Source of the DNA: Actinomycetes bacterium
GTDB taxonomy: Bacteria > Actinomycetota > Acidimicrobiia > Acidimicrobiales > Bog-793
Length of the DNA stretch: 64,000 nt
Direction of reading: 5' to 3'
Assembly: GCA_021798985.1 (NCBI GenBank)
Contig: JAJZBI010000001.1
Span: 1 to 64,000 of the forward strand
This document shows, in pieces, positions 41,446-49,858 of this stretch; the first letter of the stretch is position 1; each line of letters starts with the position of its first letter. Under the pieces are notes generated by a model. That model had not been told where the DNA came from and ran no database searches. It saw nothing but the letters and a program-made list of their open reading frames with translations. The position numbers and the translations under genes are program-made.

Positions 41446-41958
41446 TTGAGCCTGAGTGCGGAACGATCGGCGGAGGTGGGCGCGCTCCCGGTCGATCCCG
41501 ATGTCGGCGGCCGGGGGGTCGCCGCTGGCCGCCGCCACGGCGCGCAACGCACCATCCTGCTCGCCGTCGCGTTTGCCGGCGCGGCCGGCGCGCTGGCGCG
41601 CTATGGCATCGGGCTGCTCCTGCCCTGGGGCGCGGCAGCGGTTCCCTGGTCCGTCGTGTTGATCAACCTCACGGGGAGCTGCCTGCTCGGCGTCGTGCTC
41701 GTGCTCGTCACCGAGCGATTTCCCCGCGCCCGCCTCGCCCGTCCCCTCCTCGCGACGGGGTTCCTCGGCGCCTACACGACCTTTTCGACCTATGCGGTCG
41801 GGGTGGACCTGTTGCTGCGCCGCCATGACTTCGCGTCCGCTGGCCTGTACTGCGGCGTGAGCCTGGTCGGGGGAATGGTCGCCGCGATCCTCGGCATCGC
41901 CGCTGGCCGCTTCCTCGTGCACTTGGAGGCACGGGTCGACGACCAGCTGAGCAGCTGA
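41446..41958 (+). CDS. crcB: Fluoride channel subunit CrcB/Fluc 1
   Basis: A 170-residue membrane protein with four transmembrane segments after a 35-residue polar N-terminus. Fluc signatures VLINLTGSCLLG and LATGFLGAYTTFSTYAV include the asparagine and the phenylalanine/threonine residues that line the fluoride pore. It exports fluoride as part of an antiparallel dual-topology dimer. TTG 41446 follows GGGAGGTAGGAGAG. The downstream crcB copy begins three bases after its stop, so the two probably form a heterodimer. Confidence 0.9.
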   Translation: MSLSAERSAEVGALPVDPDVGGRGVAAGRRHGAQRTILLAVAFAGAAGALARYGIGLLLPWGAAAVPWSVVLINLTGSCLLGVVLVLVTERFPRARLARPLLATGFLGAYTTFSTYAVGVDLLLRRHDFASAGLYCGVSLVGGMVAAILGIAAGRFLVHLEARVDDQLSS

Positions 41959-41961
41959 GCG

Positions 41962-42342
41962 ATGACGGCCGCCGTCGACGTGCTGTTCATCGCGCTCGGC
42001 GCGTTCGTCGGCGCGCCGGCGCGCTTTCTCGTGGACCGCTACGTCACGGACCGCACGCAGACCTCCTTTCCCCTCGGCACGCTGCTGATCAACCTCAGCG
42101 GGAGCCTGCTGCTCGGCGTGCTGACCGGCATCGAGCTGCGCGGGCACCTGCCCGCCGAGCTGACCGCGCTGCTGGCGACGGGCTTCTGCGGCGCCTTCAC
42201 GACCTTTTCGACCTGGAGCTTTGAGACCGTCCGCCTCATCGAGCAGGGCGAGACCACCCACGCCCTCACCAATGCCCTCGGCAGCGTCGTCCTCGGGCTG
42301 CTCGCGGCGGGCGCCGGCCTGGCGCTCGTCTTGTCGCTCTAG
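41962..42342 (+). CDS. crcB: Fluoride channel subunit CrcB/Fluc 2
   Basis: A 126-residue, four-segment Fluc subunit, shorter and without the polar N-terminal extension of its neighbour. LLINLSGSLLLGVLTG and LATGFCGAFTTFSTWSFETV contain the pore residues. Adjacent crcB pairs usually encode subunits locked into opposite orientations. Expression should depend on the upstream fluoride riboswitch through the shared transcript. Confidence 0.92.
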   Translation: MTAAVDVLFIALGAFVGAPARFLVDRYVTDRTQTSFPLGTLLINLSGSLLLGVLTGIELRGHLPAELTALLATGFCGAFTTFSTWSFETVRLIEQGETTHALTNALGSVVLGLLAAGAGLALVLSL

Positions 42343-42370
42343 GGCACCGGCACGGACGGGCGGCACGCCG

Positions 42371-42946
42371 TCAGAGCGGCGCGCCAGGGCCGATGGCCTT
42401 GTCGAGGACGACGAACTCGAGGTCGTCTCGACGGGGAATCCCGAAGCGTTCGTCGCCGTAGGGGAAAGGGAGGCGCTCGCCCGTGCGGCGATAGCCGCGC
42501 CGCTCGTACCACGCCACGAGCTCGGCGCGCTGGGCGATCACGGACATGCGCATGCGGCGCGCTCCGAAGCGGGAAGCGGCCAGGTCTTCGGCGTAGGCGA
42601 GCAGCCGTCGTCCGACCCCGCTCCCCTGGCGGTCCGGGCGCACCGCGAACATCCCGAAGTAGGCGAGGCCGGCACCCTCGTCGCTCAGCTGGCAGCAGGC
42701 GAGCAGCTCGGCCGCCCGGCTGGCGAGCACGACGATGGTGCGCGGGCCGGCGATCGCCTCGGCGACCGCCGCCGCGTCGGTCCGCTGGCCATCGAGCAGG
42801 TCGGCCTCCGTGGTCCATCCGGCCCGGCTCGGCTCGCCCCGGTAGGCAGACTCGACGAGCGCCACCACGGCCGGGGAATCGGCCGGCGAGGCGATCGCGA
42901 AGACGAGCGGGTCGTCGACCCGCTCCTGCTCAGCGGGCTCGTGCAC
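42371..42946 (-). CDS. GNAT-family N-acetyltransferase
   Basis: A 191-residue acetyltransferase. The acetyl-CoA pyrophosphate-binding motif is GMFAVRPDRQGSGVGRRLLA (RxxGxG/A type), followed by VAWYERRGYRRTGERLPFPY typical of GNAT motif B. Starts at GTG 42946 by homology; other in-frame starts upstream lie in shadow of the DUF3039 gene. Substrate unknown. It converges on the crcB pair. Confidence 0.85.
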   Translation of the reverse strand: MHEPAEQERVDDPLVFAIASPADSPAVVALVESAYRGEPSRAGWTTEADLLDGQRTDAAAVAEAIAGPRTIVVLASRAAELLACCQLSDEGAGLAYFGMFAVRPDRQGSGVGRRLLAYAEDLAASRFGARRMRMSVIAQRAELVAWYERRGYRRTGERLPFPYGDERFGIPRRDDLEFVVLDKAIGPGAPL

Positions 42947-43033
42947 GGCCGCAGGATAGCCACGCTGCCGGCTGGGGCAGTTCCCGCGCGATCCTGGTGG
43001 GGACGGCCCGCCCTCGGCCGACAGGAGGAGACG

Positions 43034-43330
43034 ATGAGCGACACCGAGCTGCAGCGCGCCCCAGCCGTCGAGACGATCGAAGTCCTCGAACCGGTGCTCG
43101 ACGGGGATCACGAGCGGATGAGTCACATCGTCCTCGAGGGCTTCACGCCAAAGGGCGGGGACTTCGTCTCGGTGGGGAACTCGGTCGTCGAGGGCATGGT
43201 GAACGGCACGCCCGTGAAGGCGCTCTGCGGCAAGATCTGGACCCCGGGGCGCGATCCCAAGCGCTATCCGCTGTGCCCGACGTGCGCCGAGATCGCCACG
43301 GCGAATGGCTGGAAGCTCCCCGCCCGTTGA
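43034..43330 (+). CDS. DUF3039 protein
   Basis: A 98-residue member of DUF3039, a family nearly confined to actinobacteria. The conserved core is VKALCGKIWTPGRDPKRYPL followed by CPTCAEI; the single cysteine plus CxxC pair could bind zinc. Function is unknown. ATG 43034 follows ACAGGAGGAG. It is divergent from the GNAT gene, and a strong hairpin lies 33 bases after the stop. Confidence 0.85.
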   Translation: MSDTELQRAPAVETIEVLEPVLDGDHERMSHIVLEGFTPKGGDFVSVGNSVVEGMVNGTPVKALCGKIWTPGRDPKRYPLCPTCAEIATANGWKLPAR

Positions 43331-43363
43331 GCCATGGCGGGGCGCACCGACGGGCAAAGCCAT

Positions 43364-43401
43364 GAGAGGCGGGGCGCGCTCGCCCGCGCGCCCCGCCTCT
43401 C
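43364..43401. terminator. Strong bidirectional hairpin
   Basis: GAGAGGCGGGGCGCGC and GCGCGCCCCGCCTCTC form a perfect 16-bp stem with a six-base loop, located between the convergent DUF3039 and HtrA genes. There is no long U-tract, but the stability suits a two-way terminator in a high-GC genome. Confidence 0.7.
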
Positions 43402-43437
43402 GACCCCGACGCCGCCGAAGCGGCGCCGCGCCGACCG

Positions 43438-45012
43438 CTACTTCGGCAGGCCGGTCAAGGTGACGCCGACCGTGTGGCTCGTGCCCGAGGTGTCGACGTA
43501 GGTGACCTTGATCCGCTGCCCGGGCTTGTCGGCCTGGATGATCTTGGTGAGCGACGACCAGCTCGGCGTGCGCGTGCCGTTCACGGCGGTGATGGTGTCG
43601 CCCGCCGCAAGCCCAGCCTTCTGCGCCGGGCTGCTCGTGACGACGTCATAGATCACGACGCCGGCGACCGAGGTGCCTGAGGTGCCCGAGGTGCCCGAGG
43701 TGCCCGAGGTGCCATAGCCGGGAAGGCCGCTGAAGCCGCCGCCAAAGGCGTTGGGCTGGCTCGCGCTCGGCACCTCGTAGATGCCAAGGAACGGCGACGT
43801 CCCCATGATCACCGTGCCCGAGGCCTTGCCCGCCTCGATCTGCTCGACGATGGCGCGGGCGGTGTTGATCGGGATGGCGAAGCCCAAGGTTCCGCCGTCG
43901 CCTGAGGCCGCGGCGGTGTCCATGCCGATCACCTGGCCGCTCGAATTCACGAGCGGGCCGCCCGAGTCGCCGGCAGCGATCGGGGCGTCGGTCTGCAACA
44001 TGCCGTGCAAGGTCTCCGAGCTCGTCGTGGCGCTCGCGTCACTGGCCGTGATCGTCCGGTTGAGCGCCGACACGACACCGGTGGCGATCGAGGGCGAGCC
44101 ACCGAGGCCGTACGCGTTGCCGATGGCGATCACCGAGTCGCCGAGGGCGACCTTGGAAGAGTCGCCGAGCGTCACGTAGGGCAGGTCCTTCGGGGCGTTC
44201 ACGATCTGCAGCAGCGCCACGTCCTTGGTGGGGTCGACCCCGAGCACCCTCGCCGCGTACTGCCCGTGGTGGGGCACGTCGACGTGGATCGACATCGCGT
44301 TCTCGACCACGTGGTTGTTCGTCAGCACCTGGCCCGAGGAGGTCACGATCATGCCGGTCCCGGCGGCCTGCTCCTGGGCGCTGCCCGCGGCGCTCGCGAC
44401 CGAGACGTTGATGTCGACCACCGAAGGCTCAACGGCTGCCGCGATCGCCCCGACGCTGTGCTTGGGGGAAACCGAGGCCACCCGCGACTTCGGCAGCCGG
44501 GCGATGCCGCCACCGCTCGCCTGGCCGCCACCGCTCGAGGAGTTGCCCGACAGCGCCACGCCGAGGCCGGCGCCGAGGCCTCCGGCGACGAGCGCCACGG
44601 CGGCGGCGCTGGCGAGCAGGGCGCGGCGGCCGCGGTGGCGTGGCGGGGCCGGCTCGGGGCTCGGGCCGCCGGAAGGCCACGCCCACCCATAGGGGGGGGA
44701 GTAGGGGGGCTGGCCTCCCGGCGGCATCCCGGCACCGGCGCCCGGGGGGGGCATGCTGGCGCCAGAACCGGTTGTTGGCTCTCCACTGCCTGGGGCCGGC
44801 GCCGGAGCGCCAGCCAGGTCAGGCGGGAGCGGCGGGTAGCTCGACGTCTCCGGGCGTCCCGGTGGCGTCCAAGCGAGGTCGGGGGGCAGCGGCGGCCACA
44901 TCCGCGCCCCGGCGTCGTTCGGGTTGGGCACCGAAGGCGTCATGTCCTCGGCGCCAGCTGCGTCGGGCGCTCCGACCGCTCGGTCCTCAGGGCGCTGTTC
45001 CCTCGGCTCCAT
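43438..45012 (-). CDS. Membrane-anchored HtrA-type serine protease (S1C) with PDZ
   Basis: A 524-residue envelope protease. Residues 1-130 are proline/glycine-rich and cytoplasmic; about 132-155 (ALLASAAAVALVAGGLGAGL) is one membrane segment. The trypsin-like domain has the catalytic triad H234 (TNNHVVENA), D264 (DPTKDVALL) and S350 (GDSGGPLVN). A C-terminal PDZ domain (VTSSPAQKAGLAAGDTITAV) recognises exposed C-termini. A run of five Gly-Thr-Ser repeats interrupts the start of the PDZ domain. HtrA proteases degrade or refold damaged extracytoplasmic proteins. The gene stands alone, convergent with DUF3039. Confidence 0.92.
   Translation of the reverse strand: MEPREQRPEDRAVGAPDAAGAEDMTPSVPNPNDAGARMWPPLPPDLAWTPPGRPETSSYPPLPPDLAGAPAPAPGSGEPTTGSGASMPPPGAGAGMPPGGQPPYSPPYGWAWPSGGPSPEPAPPRHRGRRALLASAAAVALVAGGLGAGLGVALSGNSSSGGGQASGGGIARLPKSRVASVSPKHSVGAIAAAVEPSVVDINVSVASAAGSAQEQAAGTGMIVTSSGQVLTNNHVVENAMSIHVDVPHHGQYAARVLGVDPTKDVALLQIVNAPKDLPYVTLGDSSKVALGDSVIAIGNAYGLGGSPSIATGVVSALNRTITASDASATTSSETLHGMLQTDAPIAAGDSGGPLVNSSGQVIGMDTAAASGDGGTLGFAIPINTARAIVEQIEAGKASGTVIMGTSPFLGIYEVPSASQPNAFGGGFSGLPGYGTSGTSGTSGTSGTSVAGVVIYDVVTSSPAQKAGLAAGDTITAVNGTRTPSWSSLTKIIQADKPGQRIKVTYVDTSGTSHTVGVTLTGLPK
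43670..43714 (-). repeat. Five 9-bp repeats encoding (Gly-Thr-Ser)5 in the HtrA protein
   Basis: The unit GAGGTGCCC (plus strand) occurs five times head to tail with single-base changes in the first and last copies. Each unit encodes Gly-Thr-Ser at the junction of protease and PDZ domain. Copy number could vary by strand slippage without a frameshift. Confidence 0.85.
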
Positions 45013-45210
45013 CTTGGCTCCTAACCCGGCTGCCTGCCGACAGCCATCGTCTCGACGCGGGTGAATGCCTCACCCGCCGGTGCCCGCTTCGCACCTGATG
45101 TGGTTCATCTTGACCCCGCTCGTTCGGACGGATCTGGACGAGCACTGAGCGTTCCCTGTGAATGTCGCGCACTGCCCGGCTGGCCGGGCGTCGCCTGGCG
45201 CCACATCCGA

Positions 45211-46812
45211 TCAGGCGAGCGCGATCAGATCCGCGAACTCCTGGCTCCAGTGGTCCTCGACCCCGTCGGGCATGAGCAGCACCCGCTCAGGTGCGAGCGC
45301 CTCGACCGCCCCCGGGTCGTGGGTCACGAGCACCACGGCGCCGCGGTAGTTCCGCAGCGAGTTGAGCACCTCGGTGCGGCTCGCCGGGTCCAGGTTGTTC
45401 GTCGGCTCGTCGAGCAAGAGCACGTTCGCCGAGGAGACGACGAGGGCGGCGAGGGCGAGGCGCGTCTTCTCGCCACCCGACAGGGTGCCGGCGGGCTGGT
45501 CCATCCGGTCGCCGCCGAAGAGGAAGGCCCCGAGCACGCCGCGCAGCTCGGCGTCGGTCATCTGCGCCGGCGCGGCCAACCGCAGGTTGGCGAACACGCC
45601 GGCATGGGGATCGAGCGTCTCGTGCTCTTGGGCGTAGTAGCCGAGCTGCAGGCCATGGCCGTGGATGACCTCGCCCGTGTCGGGCGCATCCACGCCGGCG
45701 AGGATCCGCAGCAGGGTTGTCTTGCCGGCCCCGTTCAGGCCGAGGATGACGACGCGACTGGCGCGGTCGATCGAGAGGTCGACGTCGGAGAAGACCTCGA
45801 GCGAGCCGTAGTGGCGGCCAAGGCCGCGGGCCGAGAGCGGGGTGCGGCCGCACGGCGCCGGCTCGGGGAAGCGCAGCTTGGCGACCTTCTCCTTCTGGCG
45901 GACCTCGGCGAGGCCCTCGGCGAGGCGGCCGGCCCGGCGATCGAGCTGGTGGGCGGCGCGCGCCTTGGTGGCGGTGGCGCGCATGCGATCCGCCTGGGCG
46001 CGCAGCACGGCGATGCGCCGCTCGGCGTTCGTGCGCTCCCGGTGGCGCCGGCGATCGTCGGCCGCCTGCTGCTCGAGGTAGCGCGTCCAGCCGACGTTGT
46101 AGACGTCCAGCTCCTGGCGGTTGGCGTCGAGGTGGAAAACGCGGTTCACCGTCGCCTCGAGCAGCCCGGTGTCATGGCTGATCAGCATCAGGCCGCCCTC
46201 GTAGCCGCGCAGATAGGTCCGCAACCAGGCGATCGAGTCGGCGTCGAGGTGGTTCGTCGGCTCGTCGAGCAGCAGCGTCGCGGCGCCCGAGAACAGGACG
46301 CGGGCGAGCTCGACGCGACGGCGCTGGCCGCCCGAGAGCGTCCGCAGCGGCTGGTCGAGGACCCGCGTCTCGAGCCCGAGGCTCGAGGTGATGGACTCGG
46401 CCTCGGCCTGGGCGGCCCAGCCACCAAGGGCATCGAAGCGGTGCTCGGCGCGCTCGTAGCGGCGCATCGCCTCCTCCCGGCCGGCGTCGTCCGCCGTCCC
46501 CATCTTCGCCGCGGCGTCGGCCAGCTCGTCGGCGAGCCGGTCGAGGCCGCGCGCCGAGAGGACCCGGTCGCGGGCGAGGACGTCCAGGTCACCGGTGCGC
46601 GGATCCTGAGGCAGGTAGGCGACGGGCGCCGAGCGCCGCACCTCTCCGCCGCTCGCCATCGCCTCGCCCGCCAGCACCTTGGTCAGCGTGGTCTTGCCGG
46701 CGCCGTTGCGACCGACCAGGCCGACGCGTTCGCCCGGGCCGACGCGAAAGGACACCGGGGACACGAGCGTGCGGCCGCCGACGCTGATCTCGAGTTCATG
46801 GGCGCTCAACAT
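45211..46812 (-). CDS. ABC-F family ATPase
   Basis: A 533-residue protein with two ABC ATPase domains and no membrane segment, the ABC-F layout. Walker A motifs are GLVGRNGAGKTTLTKVL and ILGLNGAGKTTLLRIL; signatures are LSGGQRRRVELARVL and LSGGEKTRLALAAL; Walker B motifs LLLDEPTNHLDADS and LLLDEPTNNLDPAS. Between them a charged linker (about 240-310) contains the P-site tRNA-interacting region. ABC-F proteins act on the ribosome, in translation quality control or antibiotic protection. No resistance-type hallmark could be assigned. It is monocistronic as far as I can see. Confidence 0.9.
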   Translation of the reverse strand: MLSAHELEISVGGRTLVSPVSFRVGPGERVGLVGRNGAGKTTLTKVLAGEAMASGGEVRRSAPVAYLPQDPRTGDLDVLARDRVLSARGLDRLADELADAAAKMGTADDAGREEAMRRYERAEHRFDALGGWAAQAEAESITSSLGLETRVLDQPLRTLSGGQRRRVELARVLFSGAATLLLDEPTNHLDADSIAWLRTYLRGYEGGLMLISHDTGLLEATVNRVFHLDANRQELDVYNVGWTRYLEQQAADDRRRHRERTNAERRIAVLRAQADRMRATATKARAAHQLDRRAGRLAEGLAEVRQKEKVAKLRFPEPAPCGRTPLSARGLGRHYGSLEVFSDVDLSIDRASRVVILGLNGAGKTTLLRILAGVDAPDTGEVIHGHGLQLGYYAQEHETLDPHAGVFANLRLAAPAQMTDAELRGVLGAFLFGGDRMDQPAGTLSGGEKTRLALAALVVSSANVLLLDEPTNNLDPASRTEVLNSLRNYRGAVVLVTHDPGAVEALAPERVLLMPDGVEDHWSQEFADLIALA

Positions 46813-46931
46813 CGCGGTTCACCAAGCCTGCCCGCGTGCGAGCGGGCTCAAGAGCGGGGCGGCCGGTCGCGCCCGGCGAGAGGCGGACCGCCTGCGCACC
46901 ACCGTAGCGGGCACCCCGTCAGGGGCCGCGC

Positions 46932-47909
46932 TCAGGGCTCGGCGAGGGCGACGCGCGCGCGTTGTGCCGGCGTCGGGAGGCGCACGCTCGAGGCCAGGTG
47001 GCAGCGGGCGAGCAGCGCGATGACCATCCAGGAGATGTCGAGCTGGGCACGTTCGAGGCCGTGGCGCGCCGAGCGGGGGAAGGCGTGGTGGTTGTTGTGC
47101 CAGCCCTCACCGAAGGTCAAGAGCGCGACGACCCAGTTGTTCCGACTCTCATCGCGCGCCGCGTAGGGGCGCCGGCCGAAGGTGTGGCAGATCGAGTTGA
47201 CCGAGAAGGTGGCGTGCTCGAAGGCGAAGATCCGCACCAGCCCGGCCCAGACCATCACCTCGAGCGCGCGTCCCGTGCTCCCCGTCGCCGCCAGGCCGAC
47301 GAGGAAGGGGAGGCCGACCGAGGCCAGGACCCAGACCAGGTACAGGCGGTCGACGAGACGGATCGCCCGGTCCTCATAGAGGTCTCGCCCGTACAGCTCG
47401 CCGCGCTCCATGCCCTTTTTGGAGAAGAGCCAGCCGACGTGGGCGTGAGCGAGGCCCCGGATGGTGCCGAGCACGCCGGGACCCGACAGGTGTGGCGAGT
47501 GCGGGTCGCCCTCGGCGTCCGAGCGGGCGTGGTGCTTGCGGTGGTCGGTCACCCACTGGGTCACCGGACCCTGCAGCGTCATCGCCCCGAGGATCGCCAG
47601 TGCCACGCGGATCGGTTGTGGCGCGTCGAAGGAGCGGTGGGTGAACAGGCGGTGGTAGCCGACGGTGATCCCGAGCCCCGTCGCCACGTAGAAGCCGAGG
47701 AAGCACCACAAGTCGAGCGGCCGGAAGGCGACGCCCCAGGCCAGGCCGGCCGCCGAGAGCACGCCGCCGGCCGGCACGATCACCGCCACCAAGGTGATCA
47801 GCTGACTGAGCCGGCTGGTGCGGGCGCGCACCGTGCCGACGTCGAGCGCATCGGCGTCGAGGGCCGGGGCGCTCGCCTCCGCCTCGATCTCCGGCAGCAC
47901 GGTGCTCAT
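46932..47909 (-). CDS. Fatty acid (acyl-CoA) desaturase
   Basis: A 325-residue integral membrane di-iron desaturase. The three histidine boxes are HRLFTHRSF, HRKHHARSD and HNNHHAF, matching the stearoyl-CoA delta-9 type. Hydrophobic segments flank the boxes. It introduces a double bond into acyl chains to adjust membrane fluidity. The ATG at 47909 starts MSTVLPEIEAEASAP. An electron donor (ferredoxin or rubredoxin-like) is not encoded nearby. Confidence 0.92.
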   Translation of the reverse strand: MSTVLPEIEAEASAPALDADALDVGTVRARTSRLSQLITLVAVIVPAGGVLSAAGLAWGVAFRPLDLWCFLGFYVATGLGITVGYHRLFTHRSFDAPQPIRVALAILGAMTLQGPVTQWVTDHRKHHARSDAEGDPHSPHLSGPGVLGTIRGLAHAHVGWLFSKKGMERGELYGRDLYEDRAIRLVDRLYLVWVLASVGLPFLVGLAATGSTGRALEVMVWAGLVRIFAFEHATFSVNSICHTFGRRPYAARDESRNNWVVALLTFGEGWHNNHHAFPRSARHGLERAQLDISWMVIALLARCHLASSVRLPTPAQRARVALAEP

Positions 47910-47994
47910 CGTCTTCGGCTCACTCCCTGGTTCGTCTCGTCCCGGCAGCCACACCACCGGGCCTCCCATCTTCGCAGGTCCGTCGGCGAGCAGT

Positions 47995-48813
47995 TCACGG
48001 CGCGGCGGGCCCCGGTTCCGGTCCCGCTGGCGCCGGCGGCTCACCGGGCGGCGGAGGCCGGTGGGGCGGTGGTTGCGGCGCGGGAGGGCCCGGCACGGCG
48101 GCGATGCCCTGGGGCGGGGTGAAGGGCGCGCCCGCGGCGCGCGCCGCATCCACCACCGAGCGGTCCTTGGCCGGGTACTGGCCCACCGCGGCAGCGAGCA
48201 TCGCCGAGTTGGGGACCTTGAGCACGCCCCCTTCGACGAACAAGGTGACATAGGTCAGGCTCGTCCCGAGCACCACGCCGTCAAAGGGGCCGTTCAAGGC
48301 GCCGGCGCGCACCCGGACGTGGTCGCCGACCGCGAAGGGGCGGGCGACGGAGAGCACGAAGCCGGCGAAGACGTTCGAGAGGCTCTGCTGGGCGGCGATG
48401 CCGAGTACCACCCCGGCCACCGTGCCGCCGACGAGGAGGCGCCCGGCGTCGATGCCGATCAGGCCGAGGCTGCCGAAGAGGACGACAAGGTAGCCGACCG
48501 CCGTCACGAGGAGGCGCACCGCCGCCCCCGCGGCGCGCGCCGCCCGCACCGTCATCAGCGCGGCGGTTGCCTTGGCGATCCGCCGCGTGGCGAGCATGCC
48601 GAAGATCAAGAACGCGGCGAGACAGACCCCCGTGATGACGTTCTTTTCGACCTCGCCCTCATGAAAGCCGTGCTCGGTGGACCCGAGCGCCAGCCCGGCG
48701 ATCGCAACGGCACCGTAGAACAAGGAGAAGGCGAGGTGCACGCGCCCGGCGCGCCGGTTCTCCTTGGAGAGGCCAAGGCGCGCCCCACGGCCCTCAGTCG
48801 GGCGCGCGCTCAT
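47995..48813 (-). CDS. MscS-family mechanosensitive channel
   Basis: A 272-residue protein with about five hydrophobic segments; the pore-lining helix lies in DAGRLLVGGTVAGVVLGIAA followed by QQSLSNVFAGFVL, which matches MscS TM3. The beta domain follows (FAVGDHVRVRAGALNGPFDG). The C-terminal 45 residues are proline-rich, an atypical tail. Such channels release solutes on osmotic downshock. It lies 85 bases upstream of the desaturase start on the same strand, so a common transcript is possible. Confidence 0.85.
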   Translation of the reverse strand: MSARPTEGRGARLGLSKENRRAGRVHLAFSLFYGAVAIAGLALGSTEHGFHEGEVEKNVITGVCLAAFLIFGMLATRRIAKATAALMTVRAARAAGAAVRLLVTAVGYLVVLFGSLGLIGIDAGRLLVGGTVAGVVLGIAAQQSLSNVFAGFVLSVARPFAVGDHVRVRAGALNGPFDGVVLGTSLTYVTLFVEGGVLKVPNSAMLAAAVGQYPAKDRSVVDAARAAGAPFTPPQGIAAVPGPPAPQPPPHRPPPPGEPPAPAGPEPGPAAP

Positions 48814-48866
48814 CTGCCCTTGCCCTCTCCGCCGTCATCGTTCCTCCGGGAGCAGCGAGTCGCACG

Positions 48867-48900
48867 CGCCCGGTGGGCGCCACGACGCGCCCACCGGGCG
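48867..48900 (-). terminator. GC-rich hairpin before the MscS gene
   Basis: CGCCCGGTGGGCG and CGCCCACCGGGCG form a perfect 13-bp stem with an eight-base loop, between the stop of the small coiled protein and the MscS start. Confidence 0.55.
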
Positions 48901-48955
48901 TCGAGGCTAGCGCTCGACTCCCGCCACGGTGCTGATGGCGGCGGGGGGCCTGCCG

Positions 48956-49249
48956 CTAGGCGTCCGGGGGCGTCTCGCCGTCGGCGCCGTGGATCGGCTC
49001 GTCGAGCGATCCGTACTCCGCCTCGTACTGACGGAGCTGCTCAACGAGGTCGCTCATCTTGCGGTCGTCGCCCGGGGTCCCCTCCCCGGTCCGCGCCCGG
49101 TAGGTCAGCCGGCCGAGCTCCTCGCAGAGATGGTCAGCCTTGCGGCGAGCCTGGAGCGCCTCGAGCTTGGCCTGCCCGGCCTTGCCCGCCTCCTGGGCTC
49201 GCTCGGCAAACTGGCTCGCCTGCGCCTTGAGCTTGTCCATTACGCCCAT
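48956..49249 (-). CDS. Small helical hypothetical protein
   Basis: A 97-residue, highly charged and predicted helical protein. MDKLKAQASQFAERAQEAGK and ALQARRKADHLCEELGRLTY look like an amphipathic or coiled-coil helix, and the tail is acidic. Similar short proteins are frequent in actinobacteria but have no assigned function. The ATG at 49249 has GGAGG five bases upstream. Confidence 0.7.
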   Translation of the reverse strand: MGVMDKLKAQASQFAERAQEAGKAGQAKLEALQARRKADHLCEELGRLTYRARTGEGTPGDDRKMSDLVEQLRQYEAEYGSLDEPIHGADGETPPDA

Positions 49250-49339
49250 CACTGCCTCCAAAGGGGCGCCACCACCCCGTGGCGTCGCCCAGGACCAAGG
49301 CTAGTGATCGCCGCGGCCTCGCGGGGCCGAAGTCCTAAC

Positions 49340-49858
49340 TCAGCCGGTCGTCGCGGCGAGCTCTCGCCAGCGGCCCTTGCCCAGCGCGAGCTCGGCGGCG
49401 GGCAGCTTCAAGGTGTCGTCGGACAGGCTGGCGGCGACGGCCCGCTGGTCCCAGTAGTCGTGGCTCACCCCGGCAAAGAGCCGGCGACGCAGCTCGACCA
49501 GCTCGGTCGGGGCCGTGTCGAGGAAGCCGAAGAGCCCGAGGACGGCCTCGAGGTCGGTGGCGACCGGAGCGCGACCAAAGAGCGCGGCCCGGCGCATGGC
49601 GAGCATCACCGCCCCGACCAAGACGTCGTGCTCGCGCTCCCCCTCGCTCAGCACGAGGCGGTCGGCGAAGCGCCGGGCGAGACGGAGGGCGTAGCCCTGG
49701 TCCGGTCCCGGGGCTCCGGCCCCGGCACGCAGCGCGCGCCGTCCGGGGCGATGCTCGGCCGGCCGGTGCTCTGGCGTCCAGGCCCGCGACGTCGGCAGCT
49801 GGTAGCCGGGGCGGACATTGTCCTCGAGGGGAATGGGGACGTACTTGGGCTGCGTCAT
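49340..49858 (-). CDS. Conserved actinobacterial hypothetical protein
   Basis: A 172-residue soluble protein that I do not recognise beyond general actinobacterial likeness. It opens with MTQPKYVPIPLEDNVRPGYQ, contains EGEREHDVLVGAVMLAMRRA and ends with ELALGKGRWRELAATTG. The ATG overlaps the cimA stop by four bases, placing it last in the leuB-ilvE-cimA run and under the same attenuator. A role in amino acid synthesis is possible but only positional. Confidence 0.7.
   Translation of the reverse strand: MTQPKYVPIPLEDNVRPGYQLPTSRAWTPEHRPAEHRPGRRALRAGAGAPGPDQGYALRLARRFADRLVLSEGEREHDVLVGAVMLAMRRAALFGRAPVATDLEAVLGLFGFLDTAPTELVELRRRLFAGVSHDYWDQRAVAASLSDDTLKLPAAELALGKGRWRELAATTG

Noticed and set aside
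43670-43714. CRISPR-like repeat array
   Set aside because: The units are only 9 bp, head to tail without spacers, and in frame inside a protease gene.
45174-45189. Terminator GCCCGGC-TG-GCCGGGC after the ABC-F gene
   Set aside because: The loop is only two bases and there is no U-tract, so the support is too thin to annotate.
45061-47166. A 701-codon open frame on the plus strand opposite the ABC-F gene
   Set aside because: It is antisense to a gene with complete ABC motifs, has Arg/Ala/Gly composition expected of the complementary frame in high GC DNA, and shows no domain.
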